Source of the DNA: Pseudomonadota bacterium
Lineage (GTDB): Bacteria; Pseudomonadota; Gammaproteobacteria; Pseudomonadales; UBA5518
Direction: 5' to 3'
Assembly: GCA_963204845.1 (NCBI GenBank)
Contig: CAUJIL010000149.1
Location: 1 to 26,439 of the forward strand
Length of the DNA: 26,439 nt
Shown: positions 7,407-15,684 of the stretch, piece after piece
How positions within the stretch are numbered: position 1 is the first letter of the stretch
Layout: each line of letters opens with the position of its first letter
Program-made: the position numbers and the translations under genes
Notes under the pieces: generated by a model
Told to the model about the DNA's origin: nothing
The model's input: only the letters and a program-made list of their open reading frames with translations
Database searches by the model: none

Positions 7407-8488
7407 TGGACGCCACCCTCCGGGAACTCCAGCAGCACATCACCGAAGCGATGCACGCCGGGACGCCGCTCCTGATCCGCGCCGGCGGCAGCAAGGACTT
7501 CTACGGCAACGCGGGCGCGGGCGAGTTGCTGGACCCGCGCGCCCACGCCGGCATCGTGGCCTACGAACCGACCGAACTGGTGGTCACCGCGCGCGCCGGC
7601 ACGCCGCTGGCGGAACTCGAGGCGGTGCTCGCCGCGAGCGGGCAGATGCTGGCGTTCGAGCCACCGCAGTTCGGCGCCACGGCGACCGTGGGCGGGTGCG
7701 TGGCGGCCGGCCTGTCCGGGCCGCGCCGCGCGGCGGCCGGTGCGCTGCGCGATTTCGTGCTCGGCGCGACGCTGCTGTCGGGCCGGGCGGAAGTGCTGGC
7801 CTTCGGCGGCACCGTGATGAAGAACGTCGCCGGCTACGATGTCTCGCGACTGCTCGCCGGCAGCCTCGGCGTGCTCGGCGTGATCCTCGAGGTGTCGCTG
7901 AAGGTGGTGCCGAAGCCGACGCAGGAAGCGAGCGTGCGTTTCGCGCTGGACGAGACCGCTGCACTGCGGCGCCTGAACGAATGGGGCGCGCAGCCGCTGC
8001 CGATCTCGGCGACCGCGTGGCAGGGCACGGGAACCCCCGGCGCGGGCATCCTGCACCTGCGCCTGTCCGGCGCGCCGAAGGCGATCGAAGCGGCGTGCGC
8101 GCGGCTCGGTGGCGAGCGTCTCGACGACCGGTCGGCGGCGGCGCTGTGGCGCGGCCTGCGCGAGCACACCGATCCGTACTTCGCCACCGACCAACCGCTG
8201 TGGCGGCTGGGGCTGCCGTCGACCGCAGCACCCGTGAACCTCGGCGGCGCGCAACTGATCGAATGGGGCGGTGCGCAGCGCTGGCTGCGCACCGAAGCGC
8301 CAGCGCGGGAGATTCGCGCGCGGGCGCAAGCGCTCGGTGGCCACGCCACGCTGTTCCGCGGTGGCGAGCGCGAAGACGGCGCGTTCACGCCGCTCACCGC
8401 GCCGGTCGCGGCGATCCATCGGCGACTGAAAGCCGCATTCGATCCCGCCGGCATCCTGAACCCGGGCCGCCTGTACCCGGATCTGTGA
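7406..8488 (+). CDS. glcE: Glycolate oxidase FAD-binding subunit GlcE
   Basis: A 360-residue protein whose ATG overlaps the glcD stop (TGATG). It holds one FAD-binding domain: LIRAGGSKDFYGN, GIVAYEPTELVVTARAGTPL, LAFEPPQFGATATVGGCVAA and VMKNVAGYDVSRLLAGSLG, the last being highly typical of GlcE. It lacks the large C-terminal oxidase domain of GlcD and ends with FDPAGILNPGRLYPDL, as the family does. GlcE pairs with GlcD in the FAD-containing part of glycolate dehydrogenase. Two bases separate it from glcF. Nothing is missing or broken. Confidence 0.94.
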   Translation: MDATLRELQQHITEAMHAGTPLLIRAGGSKDFYGNAGAGELLDPRAHAGIVAYEPTELVVTARAGTPLAELEAVLAASGQMLAFEPPQFGATATVGGCVAAGLSGPRRAAAGALRDFVLGATLLSGRAEVLAFGGTVMKNVAGYDVSRLLAGSLGVLGVILEVSLKVVPKPTQEASVRFALDETAALRRLNEWGAQPLPISATAWQGTGTPGAGILHLRLSGAPKAIEAACARLGGERLDDRSAAALWRGLREHTDPYFATDQPLWRLGLPSTAAPVNLGGAQLIEWGGAQRWLRTEAPAREIRARAQALGGHATLFRGGEREDGAFTPLTAPVAAIHRRLKAAFDPAGILNPGRLYPDL

Positions 8489-8490
8489 CG

Positions 8491-9750
8491 ATGCAGACGC
8501 AACTGGCCGATTTCCTCGAGGACACGCCTGCGGGCCGGGAAGCCGCCGCGATCGTGGGTAACTGCGTGCACTGCGGTTTCTGCACCGCAACGTGTCCGAC
8601 CTACCAGCTGCTGGGCGACGAGCTCGACGGACCGCGCGGGCGCATCTACCTGATCAAGCAGGTGCTCGAAGGCGCGACGCCCACCGCGGCCACCCAACTG
8701 CATCTGGATCGCTGCCTGGGTTGCCTCGGTTGCGAAACCACCTGTCCTTCGGGCGTGCAGTACGGGCGGCTGCTCGACATCGCGCGGCCGCTGGTCGCAC
8801 AGCGGGTGCAGCGCCCCGCCACGCAGTCGCTGCTGCGCCGCACGCTGCGCGCGGGCCTGCTCGGCCGCGCCTTCGCACCGGCGCTGCGGCTCGCGCAGGC
8901 GCTGCGGCCGCTGTTGCCGGCGACGCTGCGCGAGCAGGTGCCGGCAACGCAGGACTCCGGCGCGTGGCCGACCCGCGTGCATCCGCGCCGGATGCTGCTG
9001 CTGGCCGGCTGCGTGCAGCCCGCGATGCTGCCGAACATCGACGCGGCCACGGCGCGCGTCTTCGATGCGCTCGGGATCCAGCTTGTGGTGGAACCCCGGG
9101 CAGGCTGTTGCGGCGCCCTGCCCCGGCACCTCGACGATCCGGACGGCGCGCTGAACATGGCACGGCGCAACATCGACGCGTGGTGGCCGCAGCTCGAGGC
9201 GGGATGCGAGGCCATCGTGGTGAACGCCAGCGGCTGCGGCGCCCACGTTGCCGAGTATTCGTGGCTGCTGCGCCACGATGCCGCGTATGCGCATCGGGCC
9301 GAACGGGTGAGCGCGCTGGCCAGGGACCCGTGCGAGCTGCTGCCCGGCCTGTTGGCCGGACACCGCGGAGCCGCCGGTCGGCGCGGGCCGCGGGTGGCGT
9401 TTCACCCGCCCTGCTCGCTGCAGCACGGACGCAAGATCCGCGGCGTGGTGGAGTCCATGCTGGCAACGCTGGGGTGCGAGGTGCTGCCGTTCGCCGAGGC
9501 GCACCTGTGCTGCGGTGCGGCCGGCAGCTATTCGCTGACCCAGCCCGCGATCGCGCGTGCGCTACGCGAGCGCAAGCTCGGCCATCTGGAGCGGGTGGAG
9601 CCGGAGCTGATCCTGTCGGCGAACGTCGGCTGCATCGCGCACCTGCAGGGCGGCACCACGGTGCCGGTCATGCACTGGATCGAGTGGCTCGACCAGCGCC
9701 TGGCAGCGGATGCGTTCCCGTCCGGGCCGGGCCCGGACACGTTCGCGTAG
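8491..9750 (+). CDS. glcF: Glycolate oxidase iron-sulfur subunit GlcF, with REP-derived C-terminus
   Basis: A 419-residue protein. Two 4Fe-4S motifs are present: C25-x2-C28-x2-C31-x3-C35-P (CVHCGFCTATCP) and C75-x2-C78-x2-C81-x3-C85-P (CLGCLGCETTCP). Two CCG-type domains follow: AGCCGALPRHLDD, then HLCCGAAGSYSLTQP. This is the electron-transfer subunit of glycolate dehydrogenase. The genuine family end is around WIEWLDQRLA. The last ten residues (410-419, PSGPGPDTFA) are encoded by a REP A hairpin (9720-9738), and the TAG stop (9748-9750) is part of the GTAG of the next A unit. The repeat has therefore supplied both the tail and the stop. Confidence 0.95.
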   Translation: MQTQLADFLEDTPAGREAAAIVGNCVHCGFCTATCPTYQLLGDELDGPRGRIYLIKQVLEGATPTAATQLHLDRCLGCLGCETTCPSGVQYGRLLDIARPLVAQRVQRPATQSLLRRTLRAGLLGRAFAPALRLAQALRPLLPATLREQVPATQDSGAWPTRVHPRRMLLLAGCVQPAMLPNIDAATARVFDALGIQLVVEPRAGCCGALPRHLDDPDGALNMARRNIDAWWPQLEAGCEAIVVNASGCGAHVAEYSWLLRHDAAYAHRAERVSALARDPCELLPGLLAGHRGAAGRRGPRVAFHPPCSLQHGRKIRGVVESMLATLGCEVLPFAEAHLCCGAAGSYSLTQPAIARALRERKLGHLERVEPELILSANVGCIAHLQGGTTVPVMHWIEWLDQRLAADAFPSGPGPDTFA

Positions 9751-9832
9751 GTCCGGGCTGTGCCCGGACATGAACTGTTCGGCCACAGGCCGAACCTACG
9801 CGGACATGCGTTCGGCCACAGGCCGAACCTAC
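9720..9832. repeat. REP cluster 2: A-like in glcF, A(+), B(-), B(-)
   Basis: 9720-9738 has the exact A stem (GTCCGGGC/GCCCGGAC) with loop CGG, within the glcF reading frame. A full A unit with GTAG follows at 9747-9770. Two inverted B units follow at 9777-9799 and 9810-9832, 33 bases apart. The cluster lies between the convergent glcF and NTF2-like genes and could also mark the 3' ends of both transcripts. Confidence 0.88.
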
Positions 9833-9859
9833 GGGGCGCGTGCGTCCCGGCGCCGGAGA

Positions 9860-10285
9860 TCAACCGATCTCGCGCAGCGTCGCCAGTCCTTCCTGGTATT
9901 CCCAGTAGCCGCGCAGCGACTTCAGCTTGCCGGCGGCATCCACGCAGTACGTGAAGACGCCGTCGACGATCTGACGGTAGCGCTTGCCCCCGAAATCGAG
10001 CTCGATGGTCAGCTGCAACACGTTCGCGCACTCGTTGCCGGCGGCCGTGTACGACTGGCGGATGTCGATGTCGATGGTCGAGTTGGCGATGTTGTTGTTC
10101 CAGAACGCCTCGCGCGCGGCCGGCGTGGCGTGGCCCTTGCCCTCGGGGTCGAGGTCGGTTTTGCCGATCGGATCCTCGATGATGCCGTCCTCGGCGAACA
10201 TGCCGAGCCAGGCAGCCTTGTCGTGGTTGCGGACGTATTCGCGCGATTTCAGCGACATCTGGTACGCGAGATTGTTCTGATCCAT
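9860..10285 (-). CDS. NTF2-like / SnoaL-like domain protein (steroid isomerase-like fold)
   Basis: A 141-residue protein starting at the ATG complementary to 10283-10285, with AGGAGA about nine bases upstream; a longer in-frame start at 10303 would include this Shine-Dalgarno and is rejected. The segments YVRNHDKAAWLGMFAEDGIIEDPIG and REAFWNNNIANSTIDIDIRQSY fit the NTF2-like fold used by ketosteroid isomerase and SnoaL-type proteins, in which a helix-lined cavity binds a hydrophobic ligand. The polar residues IEDPIG and the closing GYWEYQEGLATL are seen, but no catalytic pair can be named, so the reaction is unknown. It is a different subgroup from the SnoaL-like gene at 1575, with little obvious similarity. 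Confidence 0.82.
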   Translation of the reverse strand: MDQNNLAYQMSLKSREYVRNHDKAAWLGMFAEDGIIEDPIGKTDLDPEGKGHATPAAREAFWNNNIANSTIDIDIRQSYTAAGNECANVLQLTIELDFGGKRYRQIVDGVFTYCVDAAGKLKSLRGYWEYQEGLATLREIG

Positions 10286-10436
10286 CGCCTTTGCTCTCCT
10301 CATTGGTTGGGCGCGGCCCCGGTCGGGGCCGGGTGGCCGTGGCGTCGCGTGGGCAGCGCATCGGCGCCGACTGCCGCATTGTAAGCACGTTCGCGCGCGC
10401 CGCGTCGCGTGAAGGCCCGGAACGGGGAGTGATGCC

Positions 10437-10454
10437 CCACAATTGTGGTATATT
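10437..10454 (+). promoter_or_regulatory. Palindromic operator overlapping an extended -10 promoter (DUF2249 gene)
   Basis: CCACAATTGTGG (10437-10448) is a perfect 12-bp palindrome. It runs directly into TATATT (10449-10454), and the TGG just before forms an extended -10 (TGG-TATATT). No -35 is apparent. A protein bound to the palindrome would cover the promoter. I do not recognise the site as a named regulator's consensus. Confidence 0.5.
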
Positions 10455-10520
10455 TGAGTTGCCTTTCAGCCCGGAGCGCATCACCATCGGCGCTCCCCAA
10501 CCACCAGTGGACGATGCACC

Positions 10521-10772
10521 ATGGCCTGCAACCACACCGACCCTTCCGCGATCTATCCCTTCGACGCCCGCGGCGTCGCCAAGCGTTTCCGCCACGCGGC
10601 GATCTTCGGCGCGCTGGATGCGCTGACGCCCGGCGAGACGATGCGTTTCTGCAACGACCACGACCCGCTGCCGCTGCTGCACCAGATCGACCAGCGCTAC
10701 GGGCCGCACGTCGAGATCCAGTACCGCCAGCGTGTACCCGGCGAGATCGTGATCGACTTCATGCGCAAGTGA
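10521..10772 (+). CDS. DUF2249 domain protein
   Basis: An 83-residue protein starting at ATG 10521. The pattern FDARGVAKRFRHAAIFGALD, then LTPGETMRFCNDHDPLPLLH, QIDQRYGPHVEIQY and a final VIDF is the DUF2249 fold, a small domain resembling TusA/SirA-like proteins. The NDHDP-PLLxQ motif is diagnostic. DUF2249 proteins are uncharacterised; they are often found near hemerythrins, denitrification or NO-response genes, but no such neighbour is seen here. It is a single-gene unit with an unusual AT-rich promoter carrying a palindrome, which suggests dedicated control, possibly by redox or NO. It is convergent with ycjF (22 bases between stops). Confidence 0.88.
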   Translation: MACNHTDPSAIYPFDARGVAKRFRHAAIFGALDALTPGETMRFCNDHDPLPLLHQIDQRYGPHVEIQYRQRVPGEIVIDFMRK

Positions 10773-10794
10773 GCCGTGCGCGCGCGGGCGCCGC

Positions 10795-11820
10795 TCAGCG
10801 CGCGCGCCCGTCCCTTTCCCGGTCCTCGTCGTCGGCGCCCGCACCCAGGTAGCGGCGCACGTTCGCCAGCATTCCCGCGCTGACCCGCGCCAGCCGCGGC
10901 CGTTCGTCCTCGCGCCACGGAATCGCGCGGCAGGCCGCCATCGCCCGCAGCCCCAGCCGTGCGGTCAGGATGCCCGCACCGATGCCCTGCGCCGCCGCGG
11001 TCGAGAGCTTGCCGATCACGCCGGCTCCCGCCAGCTGCGTACCCACCTCGGCGGCCACCTCGGAGGCGCCGGCCAGCGCCATGTTGCGCACGATCACACG
11101 CAACAGCCGGACGCGGCCCCAGTAACCGGCGTCCACTCCGTAGGCACGCGCCACGTCCTCGGCCAGGCGCAGCTGGCGCCACAGCACGAACAGCATGTCG
11201 GCCAGCGGGAAACGGCTCAGCGCGATCATCACGCTCACGTCGCCGGCGTGCCTGATCACCTGTGCCAGCGCGCGTTCGTCCGCCTCGACCAGCACGGTCT
11301 GGCTGTAAAGCGCGAGCACCTCGCGGTCGTTGTGGGTGGCGCTGAGCGCGGCGCGCCAGCGCTGCAACGCCGCACTGCCGCTGTCACCGCTCAGCTCCGC
11401 GAGCCGGGTGCAGAACGCCACGCCTTCGCTGACGCCGTCGTGATCCAGCAGGAAATGCGCTCGCCGGTGCAGTTCGTCACGACCGCGCAGACGCCCGAGT
11501 GTGCGCCAGACACGCCACAGTGCGTTGCCGGCGGCACCGAGCAGCAGCACCAGCGCGAGCGACCAGCCGGCGCCGAGCAGCGGGTAGTCCTGCGCCAGCC
11601 GCCACAGTCCGAGCAGCGTCTGCGCGAGCAGCAGCAGCGCGACCAGCCCGATGCCGCCGATCAGCAGGCCGGAGCGGGCGCGGCGCGTGCCGGGGGGTGC
11701 CTCGGGCGTTGCTTGCGCAGGTTCCTCCGCCACCGGTTCGAGCGCGGTGCGCGTTGTTACGCGCGCGGGCTCGGCGAGCGCCTCGTCGATCGGCTCCAGC
11801 ACCACGCGTCGATCCTCCAT
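10795..11820 (-). CDS. ycjF: YcjF-family inner-membrane protein (TIGR01620 / DUF697)
   Basis: A 341-residue protein with two adjacent membrane segments near residues 51-73 (GLLIGGIGLVALLLLAQTLL) and 83-102 (GAGWSLALVLLLGAAGNALW). Ahead of them is a soluble, Pro/Ala/Glu-rich N-terminus of about 48 residues. The C-terminal half carries DUF697-like sequence (VSVMIALSRFPLADMLFVLW, AGVIGKLSTAAAQGIGAGIL, TARLGLRAMAACR), usual for YcjF. The ATG at 11820 follows GGGGAGGA. It is 21 bases downstream of ycjX. In enterobacteria ycjX and ycjF belong to the phage-shock regulon; I see no pspA or sigma54-type promoter here. Confidence 0.9.
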   Translation of the reverse strand: MEDRRVVLEPIDEALAEPARVTTRTALEPVAEEPAQATPEAPPGTRRARSGLLIGGIGLVALLLLAQTLLGLWRLAQDYPLLGAGWSLALVLLLGAAGNALWRVWRTLGRLRGRDELHRRAHFLLDHDGVSEGVAFCTRLAELSGDSGSAALQRWRAALSATHNDREVLALYSQTVLVEADERALAQVIRHAGDVSVMIALSRFPLADMLFVLWRQLRLAEDVARAYGVDAGYWGRVRLLRVIVRNMALAGASEVAAEVGTQLAGAGVIGKLSTAAAQGIGAGILTARLGLRAMAACRAIPWREDERPRLARVSAGMLANVRRYLGAGADDEDRERDGRAR

Positions 11821-11841
11821 CGGTCCTCCCCGTGTGCTGCC

Positions 11842-13239
11842 TCAGTCGAGCCGGTCGCCGAGCAGGTACTCGAGCGCGGCATCGAGGCGGATGTGCGGCA
11901 GCGGGCGCCCCGCCTCGATCCGTGGCGGCCGGAAGCTGTCGAACGGTTCGCCGCGCTCGCGCCACCAACGCTCGTCGGGGATCGCATCCGGCACCTCGCC
12001 GGGGCGCACGAACAGCGCGCTGCCGTCGAGCGCGTGACCGCGCAGTCCGTTCAGCGTCCGGCCGCCGGCGCGCCCGGGCGCGATCTCGGTGGCCTGCACC
12101 GAGGCGATCGCCAGGCAGTTGGTGCTCACGCCCTCGAAGCGTGCCACCAGCTGCGAGTCACGCACCAGGTGCTGCAGCAGCGAGACCAGGTGCGCGTGCT
12201 GGTCCGGCGTGACGTGATCGGCCTTGCTGGCGACGAACAGCACGCGATCGATGCGCGGCGCGAACAGCCGCGACAACAGGTTGCCCTTGCCGTAGGCGAA
12301 GCTTTCCATGATGCGGTGCAGCGCGTGCTGCATGTCGCGGAAGCACTCCGGCCCGCGGTTCAGCGCGTGCAGGCAGTCGACGAGCACGATCTGGCGGTCG
12401 AAGCCCGCAAAGTGGCGGCGGTAGAAGCCGCGCACCAGGTGCTTCTTGTACTGCTCGTAGCGATGCTCGAGCACGCGGAACGTGCTGCCATCGGCGCACT
12501 GGTCCAACGGCATGGCCCACACCCACGGCACGAACTGCAGCATCGGCGCGCCCGCGTGCTCGCCGGGCAGCAGGAAGCGCCCCGGCTGCAGCAGGCTGAG
12601 GCCCAGCTGCTCGCGGCACGCGTGCAGATACGCCGTGTACGCGCGTGCCGCCGCGGCGGCCGGCTCCTCCGCGAACGGCGAGTCGGCCTTCGGTTGCCAG
12701 CTCGTCCACGGCGCCGCCAGGTCGCGGCGCCGCGAGCTCAGCGTCAGCGTCGCCGCGACCTGCGCGCTCCAGGCGCGGTAGTCCAGGCGCAGCAGCGGCA
12801 GGTCGAGCAGCCACTCGCCCGGGTAATCGACGATGTCGAGGTACAGCGTGCCCCTGGCGCGCGCAAAGCGCCCGACCGGGCGGTAGCGGATCTCGAGCCG
12901 CACCTCGGACACACCGCGCGTCGATTCCGGCCACGCCGGCGGGTCGCCGGACAGGCTCTCGAGCGCCGCGGCGTACGCGAACGACGGAATGTGCGCATTG
13001 GTCTGCGGCACGCGCCGCACCCCGAGCAGCCTGCCGCGGCGCTGCGCTTGCCACAGCGGCAGCCTGGAGTCGGCCGCGCAGGCGTTCTCGAGCTGGTTCA
13101 CCAACGCGGTGATGAACGCGGTCTTGCCGCTCTGCGACAGTCCGGTCACCGCCAGTCGCAGCTGGCGGTCGAGCGCGCGGTCGAGCAACTCGCCGGCCAG
13201 GCTGCCGGCCGTTGCGAGGGTGTCGGCGATCGATGCCAT
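11842..13239 (-). CDS. ycjX: YcjX-family P-loop protein (DUF463)
   Basis: A 465-residue protein. The Walker A motif is GLSQSGKT (residues 33-40), followed by AFITALVNQL. The characteristic LYLDIVDYPGEWLLDLPLL supplies the D-x-x-G-type switch region, and VLFVASKADHVTPDQH is a G4-like (SKAD) motif. The length matches YcjX, a GTPase-like ATP/GTP-binding protein of unknown function that forms a conserved pair with YcjF. Its envelope-stress link is known from the psp operon in enterobacteria; that link is only inferred here. The start at 13239 is the first ATG and gives the usual MASIADTLATAGSLAGELLD N-terminus. Confidence 0.92.
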   Translation of the reverse strand: MASIADTLATAGSLAGELLDRALDRQLRLAVTGLSQSGKTAFITALVNQLENACAADSRLPLWQAQRRGRLLGVRRVPQTNAHIPSFAYAAALESLSGDPPAWPESTRGVSEVRLEIRYRPVGRFARARGTLYLDIVDYPGEWLLDLPLLRLDYRAWSAQVAATLTLSSRRRDLAAPWTSWQPKADSPFAEEPAAAAARAYTAYLHACREQLGLSLLQPGRFLLPGEHAGAPMLQFVPWVWAMPLDQCADGSTFRVLEHRYEQYKKHLVRGFYRRHFAGFDRQIVLVDCLHALNRGPECFRDMQHALHRIMESFAYGKGNLLSRLFAPRIDRVLFVASKADHVTPDQHAHLVSLLQHLVRDSQLVARFEGVSTNCLAIASVQATEIAPGRAGGRTLNGLRGHALDGSALFVRPGEVPDAIPDERWWRERGEPFDSFRPPRIEAGRPLPHIRLDAALEYLLGDRLD

Positions 13240-13314
13240 CGGGTTTCCGCTTGCGGGGTCGGGTTCATCCTAGTGGCCGGGAGCGGTGCGGACAACGCGC
13301 GCCGGCAGCACACC

Positions 13315-13466
13315 TGTCCGGGCACAGCCCGGACCTACGCTACCGTGTCCGGCCTTCAATCGGACCGTGCCGCCCGCACACGCCGTTGATGCGCCGGCAG
13401 GTCGCGGCGACGATGCGTAGGTTCGGCCTGCGGCCGAACACATGTCCGGGCACAGCCCGGACCTAC
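13315..13466. repeat. REP cluster 3: A(-), B(+), A(-)
   Basis: Inverted A units lie at 13315-13338 and 13443-13466, and a plus-oriented B unit with GTAG lies at 13417-13440. The B(+)/A(-) pair spans 50 bases. The cluster fills the gap between the ycjX start and the alcohol dehydrogenase end. CTAC of the last A unit contains the complement of the dehydrogenase stop codon (TAG at 13463-13465). Between 13339 and 13416 I see only GC-rich sequence without recognisable features. Confidence 0.87.
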
Positions 13467-14482
13467 GGCCAGGGGGAGACCAGCACCTTGCAGTCGGGGG
13501 CGCTGCCTTCGTGCAGGGCGGAGAACTTCGCCGGCATCGCGTCGAAGCCGATCCGGTCGGTCACGATCGCACGCGGGCCGCGCTCGCCGGCGGCGAGCAG
13601 ATCGACGATGTACTGGTAATCGGCGCGTTCGTAGCACATCGAGAACAGCAGCCGCACCTCCTTCATCAGCGGCACCACCGGTACGAAACTGTCCTGCCCG
13701 GAGCAGAATCCGAGCGAAACCACGGTGCCCAGCGGCTTCACGACGCCGAGCGCATCGGCGATCGCGCCCGGGACGCCGACCGCCTCGAACACCACGTCGG
13801 GCGCGCCGCCCAGCGCGTCGCACACCGCCTCGTGCGGGTTCGCGCAGTCCTGCTGCGCGATGAAATGCGTGGCACCGAGCGCGCGTGCGATCGGCTCGCG
13901 GCGCGCCGAGCGCGCCATCACCGCGATCGGGCCGGCGCCCAGGCGCCGCGCCCAGTAGGCCGTCAGCGCGCCGATCGGGCCGGCGCCGGTGACCAGCACG
14001 CGCGCGCCCACCGGCAGTTGCGCCTTGCGCACTCCCTGCAGCCCCACCGCGAGCGGTTCGATCAGCGCACCGTCGTCGTCGCCGACTTCCGGCGGCAGGC
14101 GCACGCATTCGCGGGCCCCGGCACGCGAGTACTGCGCGAAGCCCGAGATCACGTCGATGCGGCCCTCCGGACAATGGTGCGGTTGCCCGAGCAGGCAGTG
14201 CACGCAGTGGCCACAGCCTCTAAATGGCATCGGCGCCACGCGATCACCGAGGCGCAGCCAGTCGACCGCAGCGCCCACCGCCACCACCTCGCCGCAAAAC
14301 TCGTGGCCGAGGATCGCGCCTTCGGGTGCCATCTCGCCCTCGCCATAGGCAGCGTGCAGGTCGCTGCCGCAGATCCCGACGCGATCGACGCGCAGCACCA
14401 CCTCGTCGGCCTCGGGAACCGGGTCGGGCACCTCGTCGATCCGCAGCCCCAAGCGCTGCCCCTTGCTGACCGCCGCCTTCAT
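13463..14482 (-). CDS. Zinc-dependent alcohol dehydrogenase (medium-chain dehydrogenase/reductase)
   Basis: A 339-residue protein starting at the ATG complementary to 14480-14482, with GAGGA ten bases upstream. Catalytic zinc ligands are visible: C38 (GICGSDLH) and H60-E61 (ILGHEF). Structural zinc cysteines are C90, C93, C96 and C104 (CGHCVHCLLGQPHHC). The Rossmann fold begins VLVTGAGPIGALTAYWARRL. It resembles sorbitol/threonine dehydrogenase-like members that oxidise alcohols with NAD(P). Substrate unknown. It is the last gene of a likely operon behind the sulfotransferase (34-base gap). Its stop TAG is borrowed from a REP unit, so the last residues (VSPWP) may have been altered by the insertion. 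Confidence 0.92.
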   Translation of the reverse strand: MKAAVSKGQRLGLRIDEVPDPVPEADEVVLRVDRVGICGSDLHAAYGEGEMAPEGAILGHEFCGEVVAVGAAVDWLRLGDRVAPMPFRGCGHCVHCLLGQPHHCPEGRIDVISGFAQYSRAGARECVRLPPEVGDDDGALIEPLAVGLQGVRKAQLPVGARVLVTGAGPIGALTAYWARRLGAGPIAVMARSARREPIARALGATHFIAQQDCANPHEAVCDALGGAPDVVFEAVGVPGAIADALGVVKPLGTVVSLGFCSGQDSFVPVVPLMKEVRLLFSMCYERADYQYIVDLLAAGERGPRAIVTDRIGFDAMPAKFSALHEGSAPDCKVLVSPWP

Positions 14483-14516
14483 GGTGTGTCCTCGTCCGTT
14501 GGTCGTGGCTGTGGAT

Positions 14517-15677
14517 TCAGTCGCCCTGGCGCAACCCGTAGCGCTCCAGATACGGTGCGAAGCGCTCGTGCACCGCGGCGCGCGTCAGTCCGAACTGTTC
14601 CAGCGTGTATTCGTGGCGGCCGTGCTTGTGCTGCGCGTTGCCCGCGATCCATTCCTGCATCGCCGCCCGCGCGCTGTCCTCGAGCGCCAGCCCGAAATGT
14701 GCGTAGATACCTTCGACAACGTCCATCGGCGCACGCCGAAAGTCGGCGAAACGCACGTCGAGGAAACGCCCGGGGCGCGTGGCGCGCACCGCGTCGGCGC
14801 GCTCCGCGGACCAGGCCCAGAACTCGAGCTCGCGCGGGCCGATCAGCGTCGCGTCGACCTCGCGGGCGTGGAAGAAGCGCCGCGCCGGATGGATCACGCT
14901 GCACACCGAGGGAATGCTCGCAGCCGGGTCGCGGTGCGTCTGCACCACGCAGGCGTCGGGAAACACCTCGAACAGCGCATCGAGGTGCGTGATGTGCCCG
15001 GGGTTCTTCAGCAGCCAGCGCTGTGCGGGCGCATTCGCGCCGATCAGGCGCACGTTGTCCGCGTAACGGCGGTAGCTCGCGGTCTCGTCGCGCCCCCACC
15101 ACCAGCGGTCGTAACTCGGCAGGCCCAGCCCGGTCGACGGGTAGTGGCTCACGAAGCTCTGCGCGAGCAGGTTGAGGCACTCGTCGACCTCGTCCGCCGC
15201 CACTTCGTGCGAGATACGCATCTCCGGCACTGCCTGCAGGAACGCCTCCTGCGCGGCCACGGCGTTGCGGAACTCGGCCACCTCGGGCCACGTCGCGCGC
15301 GGCGGTCGCGGCATCGGTGCGCCGCACAGCCATTGCTCGAGTCCCTGGAACTGCGGGTCCATCGACAGCAGCTTGTGCAGCGCGGTGGTGCCGGTGCGCG
15401 GCAGGCCGGTGACGACCAGCGGGGCGCGGATCGGGTTCGTGAGGCAGTGCGGATGGTGTTTCCAGCCGGCTTCGGAATACGAGCGGCTGATCAGCAGGGC
15501 GACGATCGGGCCGGCAATGCGCGGCACGTTGTCCGGGGTGAGTTCGATATCGCTCGCGACTGCATCGCGCAGCACGCCGAGCGCTTCCTCGAAACCGCTG
15601 CCGAAATCGTGCCGGCCGCACGCGGCGCTCGCCTGCGCGCACAGCTCATCGATGGTCGGGAACGCGATCACACCCAT
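14517..15677 (-). CDS. Sulfotransferase family protein (PAPS-dependent type)
   Basis: A 386-residue protein. The 5'-phosphosulfate-binding loop is LVVTGLPRTGTTALHKLLS (about residues 87-105), the hallmark of the bacterial sulfotransferase_3 group. The 3'-phosphate-binding region is ACVVQTHRDPAASIPSVCS. KNPGHITHLDALFEVFPDA and the closing LEQFGLTRAAVHERFAPYLERYG also fit. The family transfers sulfate from PAPS to hydroxyl or amino groups of small molecules, lipids or glycans; the acceptor is unknown. I chose the ATG at 15677, seven bases after the DUF1214 stop; an in-frame start at 15710 would overlap that gene. The tight spacing shows co-translation with the DUF1214 gene. Confidence 0.9.
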   Translation of the reverse strand: MGVIAFPTIDELCAQASAACGRHDFGSGFEEALGVLRDAVASDIELTPDNVPRIAGPIVALLISRSYSEAGWKHHPHCLTNPIRAPLVVTGLPRTGTTALHKLLSMDPQFQGLEQWLCGAPMPRPPRATWPEVAEFRNAVAAQEAFLQAVPEMRISHEVAADEVDECLNLLAQSFVSHYPSTGLGLPSYDRWWWGRDETASYRRYADNVRLIGANAPAQRWLLKNPGHITHLDALFEVFPDACVVQTHRDPAASIPSVCSVIHPARRFFHAREVDATLIGPRELEFWAWSAERADAVRATRPGRFLDVRFADFRRAPMDVVEGIYAHFGLALEDSARAAMQEWIAGNAQHKHGRHEYTLEQFGLTRAAVHERFAPYLERYGLRQGD

Positions 15678-15684
15678 CGGCGGC

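Noticed and set aside
10785..10810. GC-rich stem-loop between the convergent DUF2249 and ycjF genes as terminator
   Set aside because: The arms CGGGCGC and GCGCCCG are 12 bases apart in very GC-rich alternating sequence, overlap the ycjF end and have no T-run; pairing by chance is likely.
13240..13314. Sigma54 promoter for ycjX-ycjF, as expected from the phage-shock regulon
   Set aside because: No GG...GC -24/-12 pattern with the right spacing could be found upstream of ycjX.
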